This document shows, piece by piece, positions 22,983 to 30,656 of a DNA stretch of 34,057 bases. Each line of letters starts with the position of its first letter. The first letter of the stretch is position 1. A program made the position numbers and the translations under genes. The stretch comes from Deltaproteobacteria bacterium. GTDB lineage: Bacteria > Myxococcota_A > Polyangia > GCA-2747355. The DNA is taken from the NCBI GenBank assembly GCA_019314525.1, contig JAFCZD010000087.1:1-34057 (forward strand), read 5' to 3'. Under the pieces are notes generated by a model, which was not told the DNA's origin, searched no databases, and saw only the letters and a program-made list of their open reading frames with translations.

Positions 22983-23478
22983 CCTCGCCGCCTTCGAGCA
23001 TGCCCTTCAAGCGACCGTTCATCTGTGGTGCGTAACGAATAATCTCGCCGATCCAGCCCTCGCTGCGGTCGAGGAAACCTGCGATACGCTCACGCTCCCA
23101 GTTGGCGTTGTTGAGGAAGATCACCGTCTCGAAATAGTCGGTAATTTTCGTATCGAGCCTGTCAGCGTTGAGCTTGAGGTTGAGCGCACGAATTTCCTCG
23201 AGGTCGCCGCTGACCACTCGAACATCCACGCGATCGAAATAGCCCGAGTTCTGCTCACGGATCGCCTTGATCGCGCCAAGCCGATGAAACCCGCCCACCA
23301 AGAAGAACTCCTGTGGACGCTTCTCCCAGACGATCAGCGGTTCGAGCAGCCCGTTGCTGAGGATGTCCTGGCGATAATGTTGAACCTTCCGCTCATCGAG
23401 CCGCCGGTGGTTGTTCACATTGGGGTGAATCGAGATGGCGTCGAAGGGCACATAATCATATCTCTTCGTGGTCAGCAT
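22948..23478 (-). CDS. ParB/Srx-type nuclease-like domain protein (possibly frameshifted)
   Basis: The 176-aa protein begins with a ParB N-terminal-like fold (about 8-100): VPFDAISIHPNVNNHRR, DILSNGLLEPLIVWEKR, and the ParB box-II-like LVGGFHRLGAIKAI, where GFHR replaces the usual GERR. After this comes a helical region (ANWERERIAGFLDRSEGWI) resembling a helix-turn-helix. It lacks the chromosome-partitioning context (no parA) and is more like stand-alone ParB-like regulatory or nucleotide-hydrolysing proteins. The ATG has GGGGAG 10 nt upstream. The C-terminus looks frameshifted (see the overlapping entry). It lies between the PilZ gene and the acyl-CoA dehydrogenase gene on one strand. Confidence 0.75.
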   Translation of the reverse strand: MLTTKRYDYVPFDAISIHPNVNNHRRLDERKVQHYRQDILSNGLLEPLIVWEKRPQEFFLVGGFHRLGAIKAIREQNSGYFDRVDVRVVSGDLEEIRALNLKLNADRLDTKITDYFETVIFLNNANWERERIAGFLDRSEGWIGEIIRYAPQMNGRLKGMLEGGEVARWGAGSPGR

Positions 23479-23512
23479 GGTGCTCTAACTCCCCATGGTA
23501 GTTGCAGTAGCG

Positions 23513-24175
23513 CTAGTCGCCGGAGGCGGCGAAGAGGGTCACCAAGGCGATGACGATGATCAAGATCGCCAGGCCAAAGACCACCCCGGCCTTCCAGCGC
23601 GGGCCTTGTAGGTGCTCTAGGTTGCCATTCCCCTCCCCCTCAGACGTGGGGGCTTCGATGGCTGGTTCATAGAAAATCGGGTCGCGTCTCTTCACGAAGG
23701 TCTCGATGTGGCCGCGGTCTTCATCGCTGAGGTCGATGAACTGCACACCCATGCCTGGCGCAGCCTGTCCATCCTTCTGCTCGTCACGTACCCAGCGCAC
23801 ACGACCGCTCACAGACATCAGATCGGAGCCAGCCTCGACGCACGAAAACTCCAACGCCACCACCGTACCGAGAGGCAGGAGTTGATGCGTCGCCACAAAG
23901 AGCCCTCCCTCGCTCACATCATCGGTGAAGCCCGCGTAGAAGTTACTCTCTGTGGAGAAGCCAACCTTCGTCTTGAGGGCAGCCCGCAGGTGTTCCCGGC
24001 GCGTGAGCTTGCCCTTGCTCCCGCCTCCAGGCTTGAACTCAGCAGAGCCCTTGCCCTTCCTCTCTCCCTTGAGCGCAAGAGATTCGGCGCTTGATTTTGG
24101 CGCGCGTTGAGCTTCCAAGCTATGCGTCCTTCTCTTCTCTTTCCGTTGCCGCGCCATCATGCTTCTCTTCTTCAT
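23513..24175 (-). CDS. PilZ-domain c-di-GMP receptor-like protein with C-terminal membrane anchor
   Basis: The 220-aa protein has a basic, low-complexity N-terminus followed by a PilZ domain (about 58-160). The c-di-GMP contacts are present: R60xxxR64 (RREHLR) and D86-V-S88-E-G-G91, matching D/NxSxxG. The beta-barrel strand SVSGRVRWVRDEQ and GMGVQFIDL also fit. A single hydrophobic segment close to the C-terminus (GVVFGLAILIIVIALVTLFA) would hold it in the inner membrane with the PilZ domain in the cytoplasm. The start at 24175 overlaps nhaC by 56 bp; ATG at 24160 or 24157 is possible. It is a likely reader of c-di-GMP made by cyclases such as the REC-GGDEF protein in this window. Confidence 0.88.
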   Translation of the reverse strand: MKKRSMMARQRKEKRRTHSLEAQRAPKSSAESLALKGERKGKGSAEFKPGGGSKGKLTRREHLRAALKTKVGFSTESNFYAGFTDDVSEGGLFVATHQLLPLGTVVALEFSCVEAGSDLMSVSGRVRWVRDEQKDGQAAPGMGVQFIDLSDEDRGHIETFVKRRDPIFYEPAIEAPTSEGEGNGNLEHLQGPRWKAGVVFGLAILIIVIALVTLFAASGD

Positions 24176-25571
24176 CTAGTCGCGTGAGGGTGATGCCTGT
24201 GTAGCCGTACACGATGGAGATCAGGGGGTTGATCAAGTTCAATAAGGCGTAGGGCACATAGCTCCACGGCTGCACACCCAAGGTCGCGATCATGAAGGCC
24301 CCGCAGGTATTCCAAGGGATCAACGCGGAGGTCAACGTCCCCCCATCTTCGAGAGCACGGGAGAGGTTCTTCGGCGCCAGCCCTCGTTCCGCGTAGGCGT
24401 GACAGTACATCCGCCCAGGGACGACCACCGCGAGGTACTGATCTGACGCCAAGATATTCATGCCGATGCTGCTGGCGACTGTGGCCAAGACCAACCCTCC
24501 GTCACCATGAGCCAGCCCGAGCACCGCACGCGCGAGGGTGTCCAGCATGCCTGCGCCCTCCATCACGCCACCAAAGGTCAGCGCGACGAGGATCAGCGCC
24601 ATGGTGGAGAACATCGAGGAGAGCCCGCCGCGAGAGAGGAGATCGTCCACCAAGGCATGGCCTGTCTTCGATTTGACACCCGAATAGGACGCCTTCAAGA
24701 CCGCACCCAAGGGCCGTGCCTGTGTGTAAAACGCCACGAGGGCACCCAGTAGCCAGCCTCCCACCACCGCAGGGAGGGCGGGGAGCCGCAGCACCACCAA
24801 CGCGATGACGCCCAAAGGAGGCAGCAGCAACCAGGGGCTGATGGTGTAGCTGCCACTGATGGCCTCGCGGATGGCATCCACTTGAGACGTATCGACCGAG
24901 CCGCTGTGGGAGCGCCCCATGAAGCCATAGGCCACCAGCGCGATGAGCATGCTCGGGCCCGTTGTGTAGACCATGTGTCGAATGTGGTCGAAGAGCTTCG
25001 CGCCCGCCATAGCAGGAGCGAGGTTGGTCGTATCGGAGAGGGGCGACATCTTATCACCAAAATACGCCCCGGAGATGACCGCCCCTGCGACCTGCGCGCG
25101 ATCAATGCCCATGCCCTCGCCGATGCCAATCAGCGCGATGCCCACGGTGGCTGCGGTGGACCATGAGGATCCCGTCGCCACGGAGACCAAGGCGCAAATC
25201 AACGCGCTCGCGGCGAGGAAGAGCCCTGGTGAGATCAGGGTCAGGCCATAGTAGATCATCGCGGGAACGATTCCGCCCTGGATCCATGTCCCGATAAGCA
25301 TGCCAATGGAAAGCAGGATCAAGAGCGCGCGCAGCGAGAGCGTGATGCCCTCGATCATCGAGGTCTCGATCTCCTCCCACTTCTGACCGAGGCGCAAGGC
25401 GACCGCCCCTGCGACGAGCGTCCCGATGACCAGCGCGACGTGGGTCGTCAGCTGAAATGCGCGCAGATACACCACCGTCAGGTAGAGGGTCCCCACCAAG
25501 ACCCCCACCGGAAGCAGCGCCAGCGTGAGCGACGGCGTTGGCCGCTGACTCTCGTTTCTTGGCTGATTCAT
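24120..25571 (-). CDS. nhaC: NhaC-family Na+/H+ antiporter
   Basis: This is a polytopic inner-membrane antiporter of about 483 aa with roughly a dozen hydrophobic segments. The NhaC signature GAYFGDKMSPLSDTTNLAPA is present, with GSSWSTAATVGIALIGIG upstream and ILASDQYLAVVVPGRMY downstream. It should exchange Na+ (or an organic acid pair, as in MleN-type relatives) for H+. The frame is open to a GTG at 25652, but those extra 27 codons coincide with a noncoding element conserved elsewhere in the window, so the ATG at 25571 is preferred despite a poor ribosome-binding site. Its 3' end overlaps the PilZ gene. Confidence 0.9.
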   Translation of the reverse strand: MNQPRNESQRPTPSLTLALLPVGVLVGTLYLTVVYLRAFQLTTHVALVIGTLVAGAVALRLGQKWEEIETSMIEGITLSLRALLILLSIGMLIGTWIQGGIVPAMIYYGLTLISPGLFLAASALICALVSVATGSSWSTAATVGIALIGIGEGMGIDRAQVAGAVISGAYFGDKMSPLSDTTNLAPAMAGAKLFDHIRHMVYTTGPSMLIALVAYGFMGRSHSGSVDTSQVDAIREAISGSYTISPWLLLPPLGVIALVVLRLPALPAVVGGWLLGALVAFYTQARPLGAVLKASYSGVKSKTGHALVDDLLSRGGLSSMFSTMALILVALTFGGVMEGAGMLDTLARAVLGLAHGDGGLVLATVASSIGMNILASDQYLAVVVPGRMYCHAYAERGLAPKNLSRALEDGGTLTSALIPWNTCGAFMIATLGVQPWSYVPYALLNLINPLISIVYGYTGITLTRLDEEEKHDGAATEREEKDA

Positions 25572-25590
25572 GAGCGGCGACTTTAACCGC

Positions 25591-25645
25591 CCCCCGCCCA
25601 ACGCACCAGCCCCCTGCTGGATGACGGTTTCTTTTGGTTCGCGAC
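25591..25645 (-). promoter_or_regulatory. Shared upstream element, copy B
   Basis: This stretch lies upstream of nhaC. The plus-strand core gtttcttttggttcgcg (25627-25643) matches copies A and C at 15 of 17 positions each. The flank carries GCACCA and GATGACG in the same order as copy A. If it is regulatory, the upstream GTG of nhaC at 25652 is not the true start. Confidence 0.5.
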
Positions 25646-25684
25646 TCACCACGGGAACGTCTAGGATGCAGGAAGGAGGCCACC

Positions 25685-26071
25685 ATGGGCGCCAGCGTCG
25701 ACGCGAGAGATGTGCTTGATCCCAACGCTATCACCGTCCGTGGTTTCTCCGCGCAACACATCGGCTATTTTACGCGCACCGGTCCCAACAGCTGGGATGA
25801 TTACGAGTATCGAGCCAAGGAAGGCGAAGACCTAGAGGTAATGCCAAGGATTCGCATCCAACTCGAGCGCTTCGGCTGTGAGCTGCGCATGCGCCGCGAA
25901 GGCCGCGTCATCCGCGTGCGCTGGATACCAAACGAAGGCGACCTCGCCCGCACCCGACGCCTCTCCAAGGCAGCCCAACGGGACTTCTTCAGCGAGAACT
26001 ATCTCGACATTTACGCCAACAGCGCTGGGGTGGGTGCCGCGGCCGTCATCGCCAGCAAGTTGCGGGAATAG
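25685..26071 (+). CDS. Hypothetical protein
   Basis: The 128-aa soluble protein is not recognised. The start at 25685 is set by GGAAGGAGG 6 nt upstream; the longer frame from 25634 would read through the intergenic control region. It is rich in charged and aromatic residues (GYFTRTGPNSWDDYEYRAKEG, split), with alternating strand-like segments in the middle and a small hydrophobic, Ala-rich end (NSAGVGAAAVIASKLRE). There is no signal peptide. It is divergent from nhaC and converges on the lipid kinase gene, with a hairpin between them. Confidence 0.7.
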   Translation: MGASVDARDVLDPNAITVRGFSAQHIGYFTRTGPNSWDDYEYRAKEGEDLEVMPRIRIQLERFGCELRMRREGRVIRVRWIPNEGDLARTRRLSKAAQRDFFSENYLDIYANSAGVGAAAVIASKLRE

Positions 26072-26074
26072 AGT

Positions 26075-26104
26075 CTGCAGCGGGCAAAGCCCTTGCCGCT
26101 GCAG
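26075..26104. terminator. Hairpin between convergent genes, candidate bidirectional terminator
   Basis: CTGCAGCGG(G)CAA pairs with TTGCCGCTGCAG: a 12-bp stem with one bulged G and a five-base loop. It fills the 41-bp gap between two convergent stops. Neither side has a clear T-run, so intrinsic termination is plausible but not certain. Confidence 0.55.
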
Positions 26105-26112
26105 ATAGACCA

Positions 26113-27261
26113 TCAACGCAGGGGGCTGATCTCGGCGGCGATGCGCATGGTGGGGCCCAGGTCCACCGTAGGGCTCACTGCCAGACGCACGGTCGGACCC
26201 ACGGTCACGCAGAGGGGTTCTCCATTTGACGGAAAAATCTCACCGTCCACCGTGTAGACATCCTCTCGGCAGTGCACCTCGAAGCTCTGGGCGGTGGTAT
26301 TGACGTAGCGTGGATCCGCCGGGAGCGTGCTCTTGCCCAGATAGGAAAAGGCGATCTGCTTCCATGTTGACACGGGCTTCAAGAGCGCCTTGGGATCGAG
26401 GGGTAACCATCCGCGCGCCAAAAACGGCAGCATCAAGGCCATCTCTCGCAGGCTGACGGCATAGGCAGCGCAGTAGAAGTTATCTCGCCCCCTGCTGCCA
26501 ATGAAGGGCTCCACTGCGATATGGAGCCTCCCAGTCGAATTGCAGAAAATAGCCGAGAAGCGCCCGTAGGGCAGCTTCTCGCCGTCCATAATCACCTCTG
26601 CCTCCATGGGTTCGAGGAGCGCTCGGACCTTGGTCGGGAAACGCCCTATGGTCGCCAAAGCCGCCTGGACCGCGAGGATCGCGCCATTGAGCCGCCCTTT
26701 ACGGCCCTTCTCGTACATATTAAGCACCCGAATCGCTGGACCCACGCCGAAGGTGAAGCCATGGTGAACGGTGTCACCCTGACGCACATGCAGCAGCGGG
26801 ACCTCCTTCATCAAGAGCTGCCCCGTGCGAAAAGCGCGCACGATGCTACGAAAGTTCCCCTCAGGCGTGTCGCGCAGACCGCTCCAGCGCGTGATCACGT
26901 TCATGGTGCCGCCACCAATGAACGCCAACTGGGGGTGCTCCGCATGAGGATCTTCATAGAGGCGGTCGAGCACGCGTTGAATCGTGCCATCCCCCCCATA
27001 GATACAGAGCAAGGCGGTCTTCTGGCTGAGGGTCGCCAGCGCTGGCGCCACGTCCTCCAGGGAGTCCGTCACGATACGACGTACGCTCCGGGCCTCCTCC
27101 GAGTCGAGAATCCCCGCGAGCTCTTTCCAGCGCCCACCGGCCATCGGGTTACAAAGCAGCACCACGTCGAGATCGTCGTCCTTGACGCGCTTGGAGCGCC
27201 GTCTGCGTGAAGGCTTCCTATTCCTCGTGCTTCGCTTCGGTTTTTCTTTTTCGGAGCCCAT
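26113..27261 (-). CDS. Diacylglycerol/sphingosine kinase family lipid kinase
   Basis: The 382-aa protein starts with a Lys/Arg-rich stretch. A DAGK catalytic domain follows: NPMAGG (38-43), the nucleotide-binding GGDGT at 89-93 (YGGDGTIQRVL), and GGGTMN. The C-terminal beta-sandwich half includes the conserved EVHCREDVYTVDGE region. It probably phosphorylates a lipid alcohol at the inner membrane, but the substrate cannot be told from sequence. The ATG has GAGGAGG 7 nt upstream. It is divergent from a secreted glycerophosphodiesterase gene, so both neighbours act on glycerolipids. The C-terminal VGPTVRLAVSPTVDLGPTM is a short internal repeat. Confidence 0.87.
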   Translation of the reverse strand: MGSEKEKPKRSTRNRKPSRRRRSKRVKDDDLDVVLLCNPMAGGRWKELAGILDSEEARSVRRIVTDSLEDVAPALATLSQKTALLCIYGGDGTIQRVLDRLYEDPHAEHPQLAFIGGGTMNVITRWSGLRDTPEGNFRSIVRAFRTGQLLMKEVPLLHVRQGDTVHHGFTFGVGPAIRVLNMYEKGRKGRLNGAILAVQAALATIGRFPTKVRALLEPMEAEVIMDGEKLPYGRFSAIFCNSTGRLHIAVEPFIGSRGRDNFYCAAYAVSLREMALMLPFLARGWLPLDPKALLKPVSTWKQIAFSYLGKSTLPADPRYVNTTAQSFEVHCREDVYTVDGEIFPSNGEPLCVTVGPTVRLAVSPTVDLGPTMRIAAEISPLR

Positions 27262-27359
27262 TGTCCGCGCCTCCTCAGCACTAGGGCTGGGAGACTACAC
27301 CGCCGTCCATAAGAGCGCATCTCCTTCCGCTGACGCGAGGACCGTGATAGACGAAATGT

Positions 27360-28277
27360 ATGAGATGGTCCTGCTCTTGGTGCCTCGTCCTCATCCTGAG
27401 CGCCGCCCTAAGCGCGCCGCTCCTTGGGTCACATGCGCAAGCTCGCCCCGAAATCCATGGCCACCGAGGCGCCCGGGCGCGACTGCCAGAGAATACCCTC
27501 GCGGGCTTCAGCTATGCCATCGGCGCCGGCGCCGACGTGCTCGAGATGGACCTACAGGTTACTCGCGACGACGTCCTGGTAGTGATCCATGATGCCCACG
27601 TTGATGTGAAGCGCTGCGTTTGGGCCAATGGAAAACCGCTGACACGCGCCATGGCCGTGCGTAAGTTGACGCTGGCGACACTCCAGCGGCTGGATTGTGG
27701 CCGCAAGGGGCATCCACGCTTCCCGCATCAGAAACGCCTTCCGAGGAGTGGGATTCCAACCCTCAACCAAGTGCTGCATGCCACAAAGGCGCGGCGCAGC
27801 AGACGAGGCCAGCCCATCCGCTACAACATTGAGACCAAGAGCGTGCCCAGCTTGAGCGACCTCTCGCCCACCCCAGCCCACTTCGCGACCCTCGTCGTGA
27901 AAGCTCTGCGAAAACATGGGCTCGTGACACGCGCGGTGCTTCAGTCCTTTGATGCTCGCACGCTACGAGCCGCCCACGACTTGGCGCCTCGCCTGCGCCT
28001 GGCGCTGCTCACCGCTGAAAACCATGTCGACTACCTGACCCTGGCCAAAGCCCACGGGGTGTCGATCATTTCCCCTCATCACCAGTGGCTCCTGCGCTCT
28101 GACGTCCAGCGTCTCCACGCCCACAAGGTCGCGGTCATGCCTTGGACCGTCAACAAAAGCGCTGATTGGGCGCGCATGCTCCAGCTCGGCGTCGACGGCA
28201 TCATCACCGACGATCCGGCGGGTCTGCACACTTTTATGTTAAAGCGGTTGAAAGTCCCCCACCCAACAGGGCAATGA
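27360..28277 (+). CDS. Secreted glycerophosphodiester phosphodiesterase (GDPD)
   Basis: The 305-aa protein has a signal peptide (about 1-28, ending AQA) and a GDPD TIM-barrel. Catalytic and metal residues are visible: H35-R36 (IHGHRGAR), E44 (PENTLAGF), E62 and D64 (LEMDLQVTRD) and H77-D78 (VIHDAH). The later strands YNIETKSV, VLQSFDA, VMPWTVN and GVDGIITDDP fit too. It should hydrolyse glycerophosphodiesters to glycerol-3-phosphate and an alcohol in the periplasm. An insertion around residues 110-130 (RKGHPRFPHQKRLPRSGIP) is typical of GDPD loop length. No strong ribosome-binding site is present. Confidence 0.92.
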   Translation: MRWSCSWCLVLILSAALSAPLLGSHAQARPEIHGHRGARARLPENTLAGFSYAIGAGADVLEMDLQVTRDDVLVVIHDAHVDVKRCVWANGKPLTRAMAVRKLTLATLQRLDCGRKGHPRFPHQKRLPRSGIPTLNQVLHATKARRSRRGQPIRYNIETKSVPSLSDLSPTPAHFATLVVKALRKHGLVTRAVLQSFDARTLRAAHDLAPRLRLALLTAENHVDYLTLAKAHGVSIISPHHQWLLRSDVQRLHAHKVAVMPWTVNKSADWARMLQLGVDGIITDDPAGLHTFMLKRLKVPHPTGQ

Positions 28278-28284
28278 TCCTCCT

Positions 28285-29124
28285 ATGAACCGTTTACCGA
28301 CCAAGGTCCTCTGCCTCGCTGCCGCTCTGCTGGCGCTCCTCAGCGCCTCCGAGGCCGAAGCGCGCTTCCGACCCCACGATGGAAATGACCGCCTGCTCCT
28401 CCAGCTCTCTTGGCGCAACACCGCACGAGATTTCCTCGGCATCGGTCAATTTGCCTTCCACTCCAACGAGGTGAACGATTTCTTTGGTGTGGTGCAGCTC
28501 TCGCTGGCGCTCAATGAGGCCAAGGGGATCCTCGCCGCGGCACAGGTGGCCCCCATCAATCGCGGGCGCGAGGTCTTCGTGCTGCTCCAGGCGGGCGGTC
28601 GCAACGTCAGCCGCCGCTCCTTCGCCGGCGGCATCCAGCTAGGATTCCTCAACGAAGCCAAAGGCCGCTTTCTTGGCTTGGCCCAGCTCGGCGTCGCCAA
28701 TGTGGTGAACGCAAAATCGATGCTCCTACTCCAAGTGGGGGCTCTCAACCGGCAGTGTCGCCGCTCACTGCGTGTCATCGTGCGCCTGGGCGTCGCGAAC
28801 TTTTCCTGCACGCGCACGTGGGCCGTCTTGGAGGCGGGGCTGCTCAATTACGGGCAAGGCCACAGCCGCGCGCTGCTGCAACTGGGCGCCGTCAACTACG
28901 TCAAAGACTACGCAGGTCTGCTTCAAGCCGGTGCCATGAACTACGTTGAGGATGAGCTCTTTGGCATCCAAGTCGGCGTGGCGAACTTCGCGCGCACAGC
29001 CCGCGGGTTGCAGATCGGGCTCTTCAACTACGCCCGCACCTTGCGGGGCGTGCAGATCGGCTTGCTCAACTTTAGTCGCCATGGCGGGCTGCCCTTCATG
29101 CCCCTATTGAATGCTTCGCTTTAG
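28285..29124 (+). CDS. Exported surface repeat protein (LA_2272-like QxGxxN repeats)
   Basis: The 279-aa protein has a signal peptide (LCLAAALLALLSASEAEA). The rest is about 15 degenerate repeats of 14-18 residues with the form (G/L)-x-Q-(L/V/A/I)-G-x-x-N. Examples are LAQLGVANVVNAKS, LLQVGALNRQC, LLQLGAVNYVKDYAG, LQIGLFNYARTLRG and VQIGLLNFSRHGG. The periodicity suggests a beta-solenoid or stacked-strand surface protein. I recall such GLQ-G-xN repeats from the LA_2272 family, but no function is established. It follows the GDPD gene by 7 bp and overlaps the LRR lipoprotein gene by 14 bp. Confidence 0.75.
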   Translation: MNRLPTKVLCLAAALLALLSASEAEARFRPHDGNDRLLLQLSWRNTARDFLGIGQFAFHSNEVNDFFGVVQLSLALNEAKGILAAAQVAPINRGREVFVLLQAGGRNVSRRSFAGGIQLGFLNEAKGRFLGLAQLGVANVVNAKSMLLLQVGALNRQCRRSLRVIVRLGVANFSCTRTWAVLEAGLLNYGQGHSRALLQLGAVNYVKDYAGLLQAGAMNYVEDELFGIQVGVANFARTARGLQIGLFNYARTLRGVQIGLLNFSRHGGLPFMPLLNASL

Positions 29125-30289
29125 ACTATCCCCTCTGCGGCGCATACTGGCTTTGACCACGGTCTTGGCCCTGTCTTCGCCGTGGGGTTGTGTACGTCTT
29201 CTTTCGTCTAGCGACGATCCTTCCCGCGACATGTCAGCAGGAGACGTCGAGCGTGGGGATGGAAGTCACATGGATGCGCCACCCACGGTCATCGACAGCA
29301 CCGCTGATGAAGGCACCTCCGACGGCCCGTGGCAAGACGCTACCGCCGACGCTCTGGCCGACGTCCCTGGCACACAGCAAGACGCCACCGCCGACACCCT
29401 CACCGACGCACCAAGCCCTGTACCGGACGGCATCACAACCTGGCAGACCCTGGTAACGTTCTCCACCGCAAGTGAGGCCCTCAGAACCTTTGGCTTTACG
29501 ATCATCAAGAGTGGCGATGTGCTCCGATGGGACCTCGGGGATGGCACGGTCATCGATAGCAACGCCCCAGAGCATCAATATTTGCGCGAGTCGGGGCAAA
29601 AGACTGTGCTGATGGTCTCTCGCGACGGTCCCCTCGGGATCACCGCCATGACGGCTGAGCCTGGCGCTGAACTGGTCGGGGAGATCCCTCCTGAGTTGGG
29701 ACACCTTTCCAACCTGGAGGTTCTTTCCCTCGGAGGTCAATTCCTTACGGGCACTATTCCACTGGAACTTGGGCAACTCTCGCGACTCAAGACGCTCGCT
29801 TTGTTGGACAATAATCTCACTGGGGACATCCCATCAACGTTGGGCGAACTGACCAGCCTAGAAGTCTTGGTGTTCTACAGAAACCGCCTCACGGGCACCC
29901 TCCCTCCCGAGTTGGGGCAACTCTCTGACTTGGTCGTCTTGGGCCTCAACGACAACCAACTCTCAGGGGATGTCCCCGCCGAGTTTGTGACTTTGACAAA
30001 CCTCCGCGAACTGAACCTCGGTTCCAACAGACTCACAGGCTATGGTGTTGGTGTTTTGCGCGGTATGACAGATATCGACACCATCAACCTCGGGGGGAAT
30101 CGACTGAGCCAGGCGGCCGTCGATGCCGTCATCGATGACGTGCACCAAGCCCGTGATAGTCACATTCTGACCTCGAAGCACCTCTACCTCAGCGGCGGCA
30201 GCAACGCGACGCCTGGCATCGCGGCCCAAGCCCAGGTCGACGAACTGCGCAACAGCTATGGATGGGACCTTCGTTGCAACGGCTATTGA
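29111..30289 (+). CDS. Leucine-rich repeat lipoprotein with plant-type repeats
   Basis: The 392-aa protein has a signal peptide and probable lipobox (SSPWGC, Cys near 27). An Asp/Ala/Thr-rich spacer with a duplicated QDATAD(A/T)L(A/T)D motif (about 75-102) leads to a PKD-like segment (VLRWDLGDGTVIDS). Five to six 24-residue LRRs of the plant-specific type L..L..L.L..N.L(T/S)G.(I/L/V)P follow (about 190-330), for example LSRLKTLALLDNNLTGDIP. It should be displayed on the cell surface as a binding scaffold; no ligand can be named. Its start lies inside the end of the repeat-protein gene. Confidence 0.88.
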   Translation: MLRFRLSPLRRILALTTVLALSSPWGCVRLLSSSDDPSRDMSAGDVERGDGSHMDAPPTVIDSTADEGTSDGPWQDATADALADVPGTQQDATADTLTDAPSPVPDGITTWQTLVTFSTASEALRTFGFTIIKSGDVLRWDLGDGTVIDSNAPEHQYLRESGQKTVLMVSRDGPLGITAMTAEPGAELVGEIPPELGHLSNLEVLSLGGQFLTGTIPLELGQLSRLKTLALLDNNLTGDIPSTLGELTSLEVLVFYRNRLTGTLPPELGQLSDLVVLGLNDNQLSGDVPAEFVTLTNLRELNLGSNRLTGYGVGVLRGMTDIDTINLGGNRLSQAAVDAVIDDVHQARDSHILTSKHLYLSGGSNATPGIAAQAQVDELRNSYGWDLRCNGY

Positions 30290-30309
30290 GCATCCAGGAG
30301 AAGAGACAG

Positions 30310-30642
30310 ATGAAATCCAGCGCCCTGATCGCCTGTGCCCTTTTCCTCCTGGCCTGCCCAGGAGCAGGCACCACCCCTGCCCCACACGTAACGCTCAAAG
30401 AGGCCCCTCCTCCAACGACGAGAAAGGCCGCAGTGGGGTCCCGCTGCTCCACAGCTGATGAGTGTGAAAGCGGAAGATGCGAAGGTGAAGGCTGTGCGCC
30501 TGGGCGAGGTCGCTGCACGGACAACAAACGCCTCTGCACCAGCGACCTGCGCAGCTACTGTGGTTGTGATGGCGTGACGTTTCGCGCATCGGGCAGCTGC
30601 CCAGGAAAACGTTACCATCAACGTGGCCCTTGCCAACCTTAA
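30310..30642 (+). CDS. Small Cys-rich lipoprotein
   Basis: The protein is 110 aa with its start at the ATG at 30310, chosen for AGGAGAAGAG just upstream; the frame also opens from 30262 inside the LRR gene. A signal peptide ends in the lipobox FLLAC (Cys near 14). The mature part has about ten cysteines, with SRCSTADECESGRCEG and CTSDLRSYCGCDGVTF. The last segment resembles a Kazal-type inhibitor core (C...YCGCDGVTF...C), and the first a disulfide knot seen in myxobacterial Cys-rich lipoproteins. A protease-inhibitor role is only a guess. Confidence 0.75.
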   Translation: MKSSALIACALFLLACPGAGTTPAPHVTLKEAPPPTTRKAAVGSRCSTADECESGRCEGEGCAPGRGRCTDNKRLCTSDLRSYCGCDGVTFRASGSCPGKRYHQRGPCQP

Positions 30643-30656
30643 AGGTTAAGGACGAT

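Noticed and set aside
12419-25645. Sigma54 (-24/-12) promoter as the explanation of the shared upstream element
   Set aside because: TTGGTGC and CTGGTGC in copies A and B lack a GC doublet at the required 10-bp distance.
25572-25652. 27-codon N-terminal extension of NhaC from a GTG
   Set aside because: The bases match a noncoding element found upstream of another gene, and the family begins near the ATG at 25571.
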